Shown here one piece after another: positions 1 through 8,500 of a stretch of 48,444 bases of DNA. Below the pieces are notes generated by a model. The model saw only the letters and a program-made list of their open reading frames with translations. It did no database searches and had not been told where the DNA came from. Origin of the DNA: Deltaproteobacteria bacterium (GTDB lineage Bacteria > Desulfobacterota > Syntrophia > Syntrophales > JAFGHS01); contig JAFGLN010000009.1 of the NCBI GenBank assembly GCA_016928025.1, positions 1 through 48,444 of the forward strand, in the 5' to 3' direction. Position 1 is the first letter of the stretch, and every line of letters starts with the position of its first letter. Made by a program: the position numbers and the translations under genes.

Positions 1-1685
1 GCCAGGGGCAGACTCATGAGGGGGCAGTGCCTATGGAAGTCCGGCAGGGCGTCGCCCTTGACGACGACCTGATCGACGTCGGGGATTTCCGCCGCCAGAG
101 CGGCCAGAGCCGCCGGCACTTCGACGATGACGCCGGCGCCCTTCACCTTGATCAGGGGGACGTAGCGCAGCATCTGAATGGCGTCGCCCAGCCCCTGTTC
201 GGCGTGAAGGAGGATGGTTTTGTCTTTGATATCGGCATCGCCCAGCCACAGGGGTTGGGGAAAATTCCGGACGAGGTGTTTAATCTCTTCCTTTTGCCAG
301 CGCCATTCATACAGCCGCCATCCCTCTTCATACCGGCCGGTGAGAAGCAACAGGATGCTCTTGTTCCAGTGGGCATCCGTATAATCGGGTCTGGCGGCAA
401 TGGCCCGGTCATAATGGTATAAGGCCTCGTCATAACGTTTGGTCTCTTTGAAAGTATTGCCGATGTTATTGTACGTTTCGGCAAAATCGGGTTTGAATGC
501 CAGCGCCTTGTCGTAGTAAACCAGGGCTTCATCGTATCGCTTCAGGTCCTGCAGCACAATACCGCAGTTATTATACGCATCGGCATAGTCCGGCTTGAGG
601 ATGGCGGCCTTTTCATAACTGGCGATCGCCTCGTTGCAGCGCTTCAAGTCTTTTAAGATATTGCCTCGATTGTAATAAATTTCCGCTGAATGAGGACTGA
701 CGATCAGCGCCCTGTCGTAACTGGCGAGCGCCTCCTCGTAACGCTTGAGCTTCTTCAAGGCATTGCCTCGATTGTTGTGTACTTCGTTATAGCCGGCGTT
801 GACGGCCAGGGCCCGGTCGTAACATCGGACGGCTTCGTCGTATCGTTCGAGATCCTGCAGGGTGTTGCCGCAATTGTAATATACTTCGGCATAGCCCGGC
901 TTGAGAGCGGCGGCCTTTTCATAACTGGCCAAAGCTTCGTCATATCGCCGGAGTTCCTGCAGGGCATTGCCGCGGTTGTTGTATGCCTCGGCCAAATCCG
1001 GATTGACGGCCAGGGCCCTGTCGTAGCTTTGGACGGCCTCATCATACCTTTGAAGCTCCTGGAGGGCATTGCCTTGATTGGTATAGGCCTCGACGAAATC
1101 AGGTTTGAGGGCCAACGCTTTTTCATAACTTTGGATCGCCTCATCGTAGCGTTTCAGATCCTGCAGGGCATTGCCGTGATTGTTATGCACTTGGGCGTAA
1201 CCCGGTTGGACGGCGAGGGCCTTCTCAAAACATTCCAGGGCCTCTTCGTATCTGTGAAGAGACTGAAATACAATCCCCCGATTATTATAGGCATCGGCGA
1301 AACCCGGATTAAGGGCGACGGCTTTTTCATAGCTGGCCAGTGCGTCGTCATGCCTGCCCAGGGCCTGTAAAACGATGCCGAGATTGTTGAAGACGTGGGG
1401 TTGATTCGGATTGATGTTTAATGATCGTTGCATGAGATCACCGGCCGCATCCAGACGACCGATCTGCTTATTGAGAATGCCCAGCAATTGAAGGGCGTCA
1501 AAATGACGGGGATTCAATCGCAGGATCGATAGATATAAGCGTTCCGCTTCGGCCATATTTCCCTGTTGATGGAGGGCCATGGCCTGTCTCAGGAGGTTCT
1601 GCCGGTCGATTTGTTTTTGTGTTGATGGTAGAGGACTTCTGGTCTGATGTCCTATTCGCCGGAATGATTTATTTTTTTTGCCCAT
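1..1685 (-). CDS. TPR-repeat protein with C-terminal glycosyltransferase-like domain (partial, runs off left edge)
   Basis: The frame is open from an ATG at 1685 (AGGAG six bases upstream) to the window edge, about 561 codons, so the C-terminus is missing. After a basic N-terminus (MGKKNKSFRR), about twelve 34-residue TPR units run from roughly residue 31 to 470, each with the pattern NNxGNxLxxLxRYDEAxxSY. The 102-bp period shows in the DNA. From about residue 475 the motif AEQGLGDAIQMLRY starts a GT9/GT41-like domain, as in many bacterial TPR-glycosyltransferases. It is the third gene of a unit with a GT9 enzyme and a Maf-like protein beside flagellin, so flagellin or surface glycosylation is inferred. 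Acceptor and sugar cannot be told from the sequence. Confidence 0.85.
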   Translation of the reverse strand, partial: MGKKNKSFRRIGHQTRSPLPSTQKQIDRQNLLRQAMALHQQGNMAEAERLYLSILRLNPRHFDALQLLGILNKQIGRLDAAGDLMQRSLNINPNQPHVFNNLGIVLQALGRHDDALASYEKAVALNPGFADAYNNRGIVFQSLHRYEEALECFEKALAVQPGYAQVHNNHGNALQDLKRYDEAIQSYEKALALKPDFVEAYTNQGNALQELQRYDEAVQSYDRALAVNPDLAEAYNNRGNALQELRRYDEALASYEKAAALKPGYAEVYYNCGNTLQDLERYDEAVRCYDRALAVNAGYNEVHNNRGNALKKLKRYEEALASYDRALIVSPHSAEIYYNRGNILKDLKRCNEAIASYEKAAILKPDYADAYNNCGIVLQDLKRYDEALVYYDKALAFKPDFAETYNNIGNTFKETKRYDEALYHYDRAIAARPDYTDAHWNKSILLLLTGRYEEGWRLYEWRWQKEEIKHLVRNFPQPLWLGDADIKDKTILLHAEQGLGDAIQMLRYVPLIKVKGAGVIVEVPAALAALAAEIPDVDQVVVKGDALPDFHRHCPLMSLPL

Positions 1686-1711
1686 GTGCACTCCTGTAGG
1701 TATTGTCGTTA

Positions 1712-3292
1712 TTATGAACGGATAGACGCTTTACCTGTCTGATATTCCTGTCCATGCGTGTGTTGTTTGACGGCCAGCCTTAACCGGTTTTCCATATCTG
1801 CTGTTTTATATTGAATAAAATCAGCAAGTCTGACGGCGTCGCCTGTCTGCAGCACGGCTACGGCGTTTTGAAATATCTGCAGGACCGGATTCAGCCATTC
1901 CGTTTGGTCGATCCGGCCGGCTGGGGCCGATGTACTGATCATTTCACACAACAGGGGAATCCTTTGCAGGTATTCCTGAAACCTGCTGAAAAATTCATCC
2001 CCGTCGCCTCGGAAATAGGGTTCGAGCAGTGTGGCCCTGTCCGGTAGACCATCAGACTTTGCGCTGTCGTTGGTGGATAAATTTTTTTCGTCAGGCGGCA
2101 GCAGAAGGTGCCGTTTCGTCCATTGATCCGCCGGAATCAGGGATTGTCCGCATCCCGGCTCCACACAAGTCACAAAGGTCTTGACGCCGTCTTTTTTTGT
2201 GAAGGCCGGAAGGGGCCTGTTATTTCTCATAGCGTTGCCGAGTAAAAATCCTTCATACACATCGTTCGGGGTGATGTTGCTTTTACAGCGGTGCTGAAAG
2301 CGGCATGTTGAGGGATCGAGGCAAGGGGCGCAGGGTTCGTCCGAATACAAAACGACATGTCCTGTGCCGTATGGGCCCGTCTCCCAAGGGTAGGCCGTTC
2401 CGTAAAAGACGGCCAGCACCGGCGTGCCGACGGCTGCGGCCACATGCATCGTCCCGGTGTCACCGGTAATCAGCGCATCACAGCGTTTCATGATCCCCGC
2501 CAGGCAGGGGATGGACGTCTTGCCGACCAGATCGATCATTTGTCCGTTGCCTTTAACGACCGCAGTCTTCACCTTATCAGCCATCTCTTTTTCATTGGCC
2601 GTACCGACCAGAACGATCTTGTTGCCGTCGGCGACGAGCAGGGAAATCACCCTGCTGAAACGGTCCGGTCCCCACTGCCGGAACGGATGGGCGGCGCCCA
2701 ACTGGACTCCGATAAGGGGCCGATCTTCTTTTGCTGGGGACTCGGCCAGCAGCCGATCGGCCGCCCATTGATCCGTTGATGAAATATTCAATTCCATGCT
2801 TTCCCCGGGAGAAACCCCCGCGATCAGACAGGACCAGTCCGCAAGGTTTCGTTTGTTTTTTCTGCGGTCGGACAAAATGACTTTATAAAGGTCTTCGGAC
2901 CGTTGATCGTCAAAGACCAGGCCGTGTGACGATTGGTATCGGCCCCCCCAAACGTTCCGGCCCAGGATATCGGCAAGAAGACCGCCCTCCTCATACTGGC
3001 GGTTGATGACGAGATCGATGCCCTCGTCTTGCAAATCCGCGCAAAGATCGTATAAACGGTTAAACATGTAAGGGTATCTGGACGGGTCCTTTTTCAGCCA
3101 GTGCCTGTATTGGTTTTCTTTAAAGCGGATAATCCGGTCCACATGCCGGTTATGGCTCAGAAGACACCCATATTCACTGCCGGTCATGAAAGAAATGCGG
3201 CTATCGGGGTATTTCCGCTTCAAACCTTTCAGCATCGGAGTCAGCTGCAGGATATCGCCTAAACGGTGATTTCTGATAACAAGAATATGCAT
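1712..3292 (-). CDS. GT9 (heptosyltransferase-family) glycosyltransferase
   Basis: The 526-residue protein starts with the GT9 signature (ILVIRNHRLGDILQLTPML). It has a nucleotide-sugar domain with GVQLGAAHPFRQWGP near residue 195 and GDTGTMHVAAAVGTP near 275, followed by a Cys cluster (CAPCLDPSTCRFQHRC) typical of ADP-heptose:LPS heptosyltransferases. The C-terminal ~170 residues are a helical extension not usual for GT9. The gene begins 16 bases after the Maf-like gene stop and has no clear Shine-Dalgarno sequence, so it may be translationally coupled. LPS core synthesis is the family's usual job. The position between a Maf-like gene and a TPR-glycosyltransferase, divergent from fliC, favours flagellin glycosylation by inference. 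Confidence 0.88.
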   Translation of the reverse strand: MHILVIRNHRLGDILQLTPMLKGLKRKYPDSRISFMTGSEYGCLLSHNRHVDRIIRFKENQYRHWLKKDPSRYPYMFNRLYDLCADLQDEGIDLVINRQYEEGGLLADILGRNVWGGRYQSSHGLVFDDQRSEDLYKVILSDRRKNKRNLADWSCLIAGVSPGESMELNISSTDQWAADRLLAESPAKEDRPLIGVQLGAAHPFRQWGPDRFSRVISLLVADGNKIVLVGTANEKEMADKVKTAVVKGNGQMIDLVGKTSIPCLAGIMKRCDALITGDTGTMHVAAAVGTPVLAVFYGTAYPWETGPYGTGHVVLYSDEPCAPCLDPSTCRFQHRCKSNITPNDVYEGFLLGNAMRNNRPLPAFTKKDGVKTFVTCVEPGCGQSLIPADQWTKRHLLLPPDEKNLSTNDSAKSDGLPDRATLLEPYFRGDGDEFFSRFQEYLQRIPLLCEMISTSAPAGRIDQTEWLNPVLQIFQNAVAVLQTGDAVRLADFIQYKTADMENRLRLAVKQHTHGQEYQTGKASIRS

Positions 3293-3308
3293 AGTCTATA
3301 GAGGTTCG

Positions 3309-3938
3309 TCATTCTCCCAGCAGATTGAGAAATTCCTTGACCGCACCGCATCGGCCGTCGCCTTCACCGTTGTTTCGGCATTCATAAATCGTCCGGTCCA
3401 GCAGGGCGGATATATTTTCATAATAGACGCTGTTAAAGGATGTCGACGGCAGAAAAAGACCGTAGCGGGTATCGGACGTGCAGAAATCCTTCAGAGCGCT
3501 TTCAAGTATTGACTGTTCGGAGACGAATAAACTTAACCGCTCCAGGGAAAAAATGTTCGTCAGATCATTGACGGACATGGCCAGGTAAAACAGGTCCATT
3601 GACGCTTCAATGACGGCGATCTTTCGGTTGCCTTGCCGTCCGTTGGCAAACGGGAGAATATGGTACCCCAGGCCGCAACCCAGCACGACATAGGGATGAT
3701 ACCTTTCGGCGGCGTTGATGTTGAACCAGGTTTTCCCTTCCGTAATCGGATCAAACCGGCTGCACATGCTGGCAGAACAGCCGTCAAGTTCGTCATGATG
3801 AAAAGAAAAGACGCCGGATTCTGTGAGAAAAGCCTGCCATGATGTGTCCACCAAATGGTTTTTCAGTCGTTGCGCAAGGACCGGAAATTGATTATCCAGG
3901 GCTGTTAAATTATTTGTGAAGATATTTTTTAGGTTCAT
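3309..3938 (-). CDS. Maf-like (motility accessory factor) N-terminal domain protein, short form
   Basis: Start taken at 3938 (MNLKNIFTNNLTALDNQFP), giving 209 residues. The frame is open up to 4025, but a -24/-12 promoter match at 3979-3994 would leave the upstream codons untranscribed, and Maf proteins usually begin with this NLxALxxxxP pattern. The motif YVVLGCGLGYHI near residue 95 matches the N-terminal Rossmann-like domain of Maf flagellin glycosyltransferases. Full Maf proteins are about 600 residues or more; here the central and C-terminal catalytic parts are absent and a GT9 gene follows. It may be a recognition subunit that works with that enzyme. Family assignment is by motif only. 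Confidence 0.7.
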   Translation of the reverse strand: MNLKNIFTNNLTALDNQFPVLAQRLKNHLVDTSWQAFLTESGVFSFHHDELDGCSASMCSRFDPITEGKTWFNINAAERYHPYVVLGCGLGYHILPFANGRQGNRKIAVIEASMDLFYLAMSVNDLTNIFSLERLSLFVSEQSILESALKDFCTSDTRYGLFLPSTSFNSVYYENISALLDRTIYECRNNGEGDGRCGAVKEFLNLLGE

Positions 3939-3978
3939 GATCCAATGTGCCTTTTCCTCTCGATTCATTGAAAAATTC

Positions 3979-3994
3979 TGCAATATCCAGACCA
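3979..3994 (-). promoter_or_regulatory. Putative sigma54 promoter of the Maf-like/GT9/TPR unit
   Basis: The minus strand reads TGGTCTGGATATTGCA. It has the invariant GG and GC with correct spacing against TGGCACG-N4-TTGCW, with three -24 mismatches (fourth to sixth bases). It lies 40 bases upstream of the chosen start of the Maf-like gene. It is the weakest of the seven sigma54 matches in the window. Confidence 0.55.
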
Positions 3995-4084
3995 TAGGAT
4001 GCAAACATCCGTATGTTTTCATCAAATATTCATTGTTTGATTTCTGTGGCTCAACACATTTGCTTATGAATAACAGTAAAAAAT

Positions 4085-4112
4085 TAAAGTTACGTTTTTT
4101 TCCTGCCGATTA
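4085..4112 (+). promoter_or_regulatory. Sigma28 (FliA) promoter of fliC
   Basis: TAAAGTTA, a 12-base spacer, then GCCGATTA, against the enterobacterial sigma28 consensus TAAAGTTT-N11-GCCGATAA. The predicted start near 4118-4120 gives a leader of about 160 bases before the fliC ATG. FliA is encoded at 21146-21892. Confidence 0.85.
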
Positions 4113-4140
4113 TATGGCCAAAGGTCGGAAGATAAATACG

Positions 4141-4204
4141 AAAGGAGGTGAAAAAGCCGGCGGTTTCAGGAATCGGAGCTTGGTGAAGGCCAGGCTGGTT
4201 TTTT
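4141..4204 (+). promoter_or_regulatory. Structured part of the fliC leader: orphan Shine-Dalgarno plus hairpin with T-tract
   Basis: AAAGGAGGTGA at 4141-4151 is a full-length anti-SD match with no properly spaced start codon. It is followed by a 7-bp stem, AGCTTGG (4177-4183) with CCAGGCT (4190-4196) and a 6-base loop, then GG and six T (4199-4204). It resembles a weak intrinsic terminator or attenuator. GGA motifs at 4144, 4169 and 4175 could be extra CsrA contacts. Function is inference. Confidence 0.45.
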
Positions 4205-4221
4205 AACGAATCTTAACAAAC

Positions 4222-4237
4222 ATGGCAAGGATGCCAT
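4222..4237 (+). promoter_or_regulatory. CsrA-binding hairpin in fliC leader
   Basis: ATGGCA-AGGA-TGCCAT is a perfect 6-bp stem with an AGGA tetraloop. It presents GGA in the loop and contains CAAGGATG, the core of the known CsrA consensus (RUACARGGAUGU). A second GGA pair sits in the fliC Shine-Dalgarno sequence about 40 bases downstream, a workable distance for one CsrA dimer to bridge. Confidence 0.75.
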
Positions 4238-4264
4238 AAAAATTCAAATTCATTAAACAAAATC

Positions 4265-4273
4265 AAGGAGGAT
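4265..4273 (+). promoter_or_regulatory. fliC ribosome-binding site, probable second CsrA site
   Basis: AAGGAGGAT lies 7 bases before the fliC ATG and contains two overlapping GGA motifs. CsrA bound here would block ribosomes, as at the second hag site of Bacillus subtilis. Confidence 0.65.
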
Positions 4274-4279
4274 AAAAAC

Positions 4280-5389
4280 ATGGGTTTCAGAATTCAAAAT
4301 AATATCGCGGCAATGAACGCATACAGAAATTTGAATATTGCCGATACCGGCTTGAGCAAATCATTGGAAAGATTGTCTTCGGGTTACCGTATTAATTCTG
4401 CAAAGGATGACGCCGCGGGGCTGGCCATTTCTCAGAGCTTCAGAGCGGATATATCCTCGGTGAAGGTTGCCCAGAGAAACATTACGGAGGCCAATGCCCT
4501 CTTGCAGACGGCAGAAGGCGCCATGACCAGTGTCGGTGATATCCTGACCCGTATGAAGGAACTGGCGACCCAGGCTGCTTCCGCCAATGTCGGTTCGGAC
4601 AACCTCGATAAGGTTTCCGATGAATATAACACCCTGGTGTCGGAAATCGACCGTATCGCCAATTCAACCAAATATGCCGGCACGGCCTTGACGACGGGAT
4701 CGTTTAGCGCCGGGAATACCTCCGATGAGTGGGATGCCATTGCCAATATCTATGACGCGACATTCAGTACGGCGGCAACAGGCAACTATACAGTGACTTC
4801 TTCCGGCGGGGTGCTGACCATTACGAAGGACGGCGTTTCGGAAAGCGAGACACTGACTAATGCAAGCGGAACCGCGGGCACCGTTCAGTTCTCCACCCTC
4901 GGCATCAGCTTTAAATATACCGGTGCCATGGTTGCGTCGGTCGCGGCCGCCGCCCTTGCGGCAGCTGATCCGGTCGTTACCGCGGGCTCCACGGCGGCTT
5001 TCCAGATCGGCTATGAAAACGATTCCGTGAACTCTCAGTTAGGCGTGACCATTGATGCGATCACGTCATCGACGCTTGGTCTGGCGGCGAATAACATTAA
5101 TACGGCTGCGAAGGCTCTGGCCGCCCTGACGACGATTGATAACGCCATCGAAACGCTGGCGTCGTCCCGAGCGGAAATCGGCGCCTATCAGAACCGGCTG
5201 ACATATGCGTCGGCCAACCTGTCCATTACGCTGGAGAACTTCACCGCCGCGGAATCCACCATCCGCGACGTGGATATGGCGGCGGAAATGACGACCTTTA
5301 CGAAGAACCAGATTCTGATTCAGGCCGGTACGTCCATGTTGGCTCAGGCCAATATGTCGCCACAGCAGGTATTGTCGTTGTTCCAGTAG
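4280..5389 (+). CDS. fliC: Flagellin FliC
   Basis: The 369-residue filament subunit has conserved D0/D1 ends: an N-terminus with RLSSGYRINSAKDDAAGLAI and a C-terminus with ESTIRDVDMAAEMTTFTK and QANMSPQQVLSLF. The Ala/Ser/Thr-rich middle (about residues 150-270) is the variable surface region, shorter than in enteric flagellins. It has its own sigma28 promoter, a leader of about 160 bases with apparent CsrA sites, a strong SD and a hairpin terminator downstream. It is probably monocistronic. The export chaperone FliS and cap FliD are encoded just downstream, and glycosylation genes lie divergently upstream. Confidence 0.98.
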   Translation: MGFRIQNNIAAMNAYRNLNIADTGLSKSLERLSSGYRINSAKDDAAGLAISQSFRADISSVKVAQRNITEANALLQTAEGAMTSVGDILTRMKELATQAASANVGSDNLDKVSDEYNTLVSEIDRIANSTKYAGTALTTGSFSAGNTSDEWDAIANIYDATFSTAATGNYTVTSSGGVLTITKDGVSESETLTNASGTAGTVQFSTLGISFKYTGAMVASVAAAALAAADPVVTAGSTAAFQIGYENDSVNSQLGVTIDAITSSTLGLAANNINTAAKALAALTTIDNAIETLASSRAEIGAYQNRLTYASANLSITLENFTAAESTIRDVDMAAEMTTFTKNQILIQAGTSMLAQANMSPQQVLSLFQ

Positions 5390-5417
5390 TAACCAAACTT
5401 TTAACCCCTTTCCAAAA

Positions 5418-5447
5418 CCCCGCATCCCCGGATGCGGGGTTTTTTTT
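5418..5447 (+). terminator. Rho-independent terminator of fliC
   Basis: CCCCGCATC pairs with GATGCGGGG (9 bp, loop CCCG), followed by eight T at 5440-5447. It lies 29 bases after the fliC stop. Confidence 0.93.
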
Positions 5448-5478
5448 GGCAGAACATTTGCATAATCAAGAATAGCTT

Positions 5479-5506
5479 TAAAGTTTTCGGAATTATTTTC
5501 CGATGT
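5479..5506 (+). promoter_or_regulatory. Sigma28 promoter of fliD
   Basis: A perfect -35 TAAAGTTT, a 12-base spacer, then TCCGATGT (core CCGAT). It lies about 90 bases before the fliD start and after the fliC terminator, so fliD-fliS is a separate unit. Confidence 0.75.
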
Positions 5507-5597
5507 ATTTATTGATCTTAATGTCGTGTATCTAAAAAGATGTCACAAGATATCACCTTGCAGAAAACGATTCCAATAAGTATCGAGGAGATGCCAT

Positions 5598-8500
5598 ATG
5601 AGCAGTACGAGTCTGATCAGCGGCCTTTCAAGCGGTTTTGACTGGCAGAGCATGGTGACTCAGCTGATTGAAATTGAACACAGTCGGGTTGATATTATTT
5701 CCGATAAACAAGCGGAATATGAAAAGAAGCTCAGCGAATGGCAATCCTTGAATACAAAGCTTCTGGCCCTTAAGACCGCCGCCGGCAATCTGAAAGATGT
5801 TGAAGATTTTCATGTTTACAATACCACCATGTCGACGGACAGTTCCACGGTGGATGCATCGGATCTCCTGACGGTAACGACATCCTCCTCGGCCTCGGTG
5901 GGTTCTTATACGATGACGGTCAATTCCCTGGCGGCGGCTCAGAAATTGTCCTCCGGCTCTTTTGCGAGTCGAACCGACGCTCTTGGGGCCGATTTTGCGG
6001 GTGATATTCTGATCAACGGAACGGTCATCAGCGTTGCCTCGACAGACTCCTTGGGTGATGTCAAAACCAAAATCAACAATGCAAATTCCGGTGACAATCC
6101 AACCGGTGTGACGGCCAGTATCATCACGTACGGGACGGGAGATATTCGACTGATCCTGACGAGTGATGAAACCGGCGAAGATGGGATCGGCCTGCTCAAC
6201 GGCGGCGCTGTGGATATCCTCAATCAATTCGGTTTTACCGATACCAGCCGGACCGCCAAGAATCATATTACCGGCGGTGATATGTCGGACTGTTTTACCA
6301 GTACGAGCGTATCCATCAAATCGCTTTTGGGCCTGTCCAGCACCCAGGCATCGGAGGATGATGAAATTGTCATTAATGGACTGACCATTGATGCCATCGA
6401 CCTGAGTACGGATACATTGAGCAGCCTTCAGACCAAATTATCCGCTGCGGGCCTGTCGGCTTCGATCGTCACGGAAGTTGATGACGATGATCAAACCTAT
6501 TACAGGCTGTTGATCGACGGGGCTTCCAATACCTTTACCGATGACAGCAACATTCTCGAAACCCTGGGATTTATTCAAGGCGGTGTGTCCGATGTCTACG
6601 GTGTTGTCGGTGATACGGCCAATACGGCCGATGGCGCCATTATTGATGCGGACTCCCTGATTAAGGACATAGACGGTTATACGGGCTATACAAGCACGGA
6701 TTATATCCATCTGGAGGGTTTTGATACCAATGGCGCTGTCGTCACTGATGATACGCTGGTGCTGTCCGATACAACAACCATTCAGGATCTCCTGGACAAA
6801 ATAGAGTCCGTATTCGGAGACGTCACGGCAATGGTTACCGGTGACGGCAAAATCAAGGTCGTGGACAATACGACCGGATCAAGCTGCTTGGCGGTCGTCA
6901 TCAGTGTTAAGGACAACGGCGGTGCCGATGACGATACCTTGAATTTCGATGCGGATGACGATCTTGGTTCCGCGACCACCATGCGTAAAAGAGAACTTGT
7001 AGCGGGAGCCGATGCGTCCGTGACGGTGGATGGGGTGACCGTATCACGCTCGGAAAATACGATTGACGACATTATCGACGGCGTCACGCTCAATTTGCTG
7101 GCTGCGGATACGGAAACGACCATCTCTTTAAACATCGGCAGAGACATCGATTCCATCATGGAAAAAATCAATACCTTTGTTTCCGGTTATAATTCGATTG
7201 CCAGTTATATTTCGGAGCAGACATCTTACGATGAGACGGAGCAGGAAGCGGGAGGCGTGCTTTTTGGAGACGGGACGCTCTCCTCGGTCAAGTCCGACCT
7301 GACGTCAATACTTGTTCAAAATGTCTGGGGTGTTTCGACGGATTATTCAACGATGGGGCTGGTGGGAATCAATGTAGATCGTTATGGTCAACTTTCCGTT
7401 GACGAAAGTGAATTGCGCGCTAACCTCATCAGTCATTTTAACGATATCGTAAAGCTTTTTGCCGCTGACGGAACGACCAGCACCGGAACCCTCGAATATA
7501 TCGGCCATGGAACCGATACGGTTCGAGGCGAATACACCGTCGATGTCACTCAGGCGGCTACGCAAAGCACATCGACGGCATCGGACAACACAAGCCTGAG
7601 CGGCGATGAAACCCTGACGATTACGGATGGATCTAAAGTCGCTACGGTGAGTTTAACCAGTGGCATGACGATGACGCAGATAGTAAATGCCGTCAACGAT
7701 GAACTGGATGCGGTCTATACGCAGATCCTGGCAGGCTCCGAACAGCTTTATGCCGATGCCGGCCAGGCGGCGGCCGTTACATCTTCGACAACATGGAACA
7801 GCATCTATGATTCGAGCGGCTTGTCCGCCAATCTTGAAGACGGCGATGAAATTTCTTTTTACGGCACTTTACGTAACGGCGGTTCCATGAGCGGCTCTTA
7901 TACCATTGAAGACATAACGAGCGATACCGTGCAAGGCCTCCTGTCCGCCATAGAGACGGCTTTTGGCGGTGATGTGACGGCGTCCATCAATGAATCCGGA
8001 CAAATCATTATTACCGATGATACGACGGGTGCCAGCAGTATCTCTCTGACGTTCAACATGACATCGGCCCATGACCTTGATCTCGGAACGGTGTTGGCGA
8101 CCAATACGGGAGGACAGACAGGCCGTTACGCGATGGATATAACGGCATCCACCGATTCGGGGGATCATCTGGTTATAAACAGTAACAGTTATGGTTCGGA
8201 TTTCAGCTTTATGATTCAGCAACAGAATAATCTGCTCTGGACCAGTGGAGATCAAACCGTGGATAACGGGTTGGATGTTGCCGGGACCATAAACGGTGAA
8301 GCGGCCACCGGCTCGGGCCAGATACTGAAAGGAGATAGTGACGAGGCCAACATTGACGGTTTATCCATTAAATATACCGGAACAGCATCAGGTGAAGTAG
8401 GGACTGTCAAACTGACCTATGGTGTCGGTGAATTGTATGATCGTACTCTTTATTACATTACCGACACCATAGACGGATATGTTACGTACAAGCAACAATC

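Noticed and set aside
690..1370. Long plus-strand frame opposite the TPR gene
   Set aside because: Its repetitive sequence is only the antisense reading of the 102-bp TPR repeats on the minus strand, which have clear TPR motifs and an SD.
3939..4025. 29 extra N-terminal codons of the Maf-like protein
   Set aside because: They extend above the putative sigma54 promoter at 3979-3994 and do not look like Maf.
4114..4206. Possible 30-residue leader peptide before fliC
   Set aside because: The ATG lies at the -10/start region of the sigma28 promoter, upstream of the predicted transcript start, and has no SD.
5628..6266. 212-codon minus-strand frame opposite fliD
   Set aside because: Antisense shadow; the sequence has no SD or family features and fliD is unmistakable.
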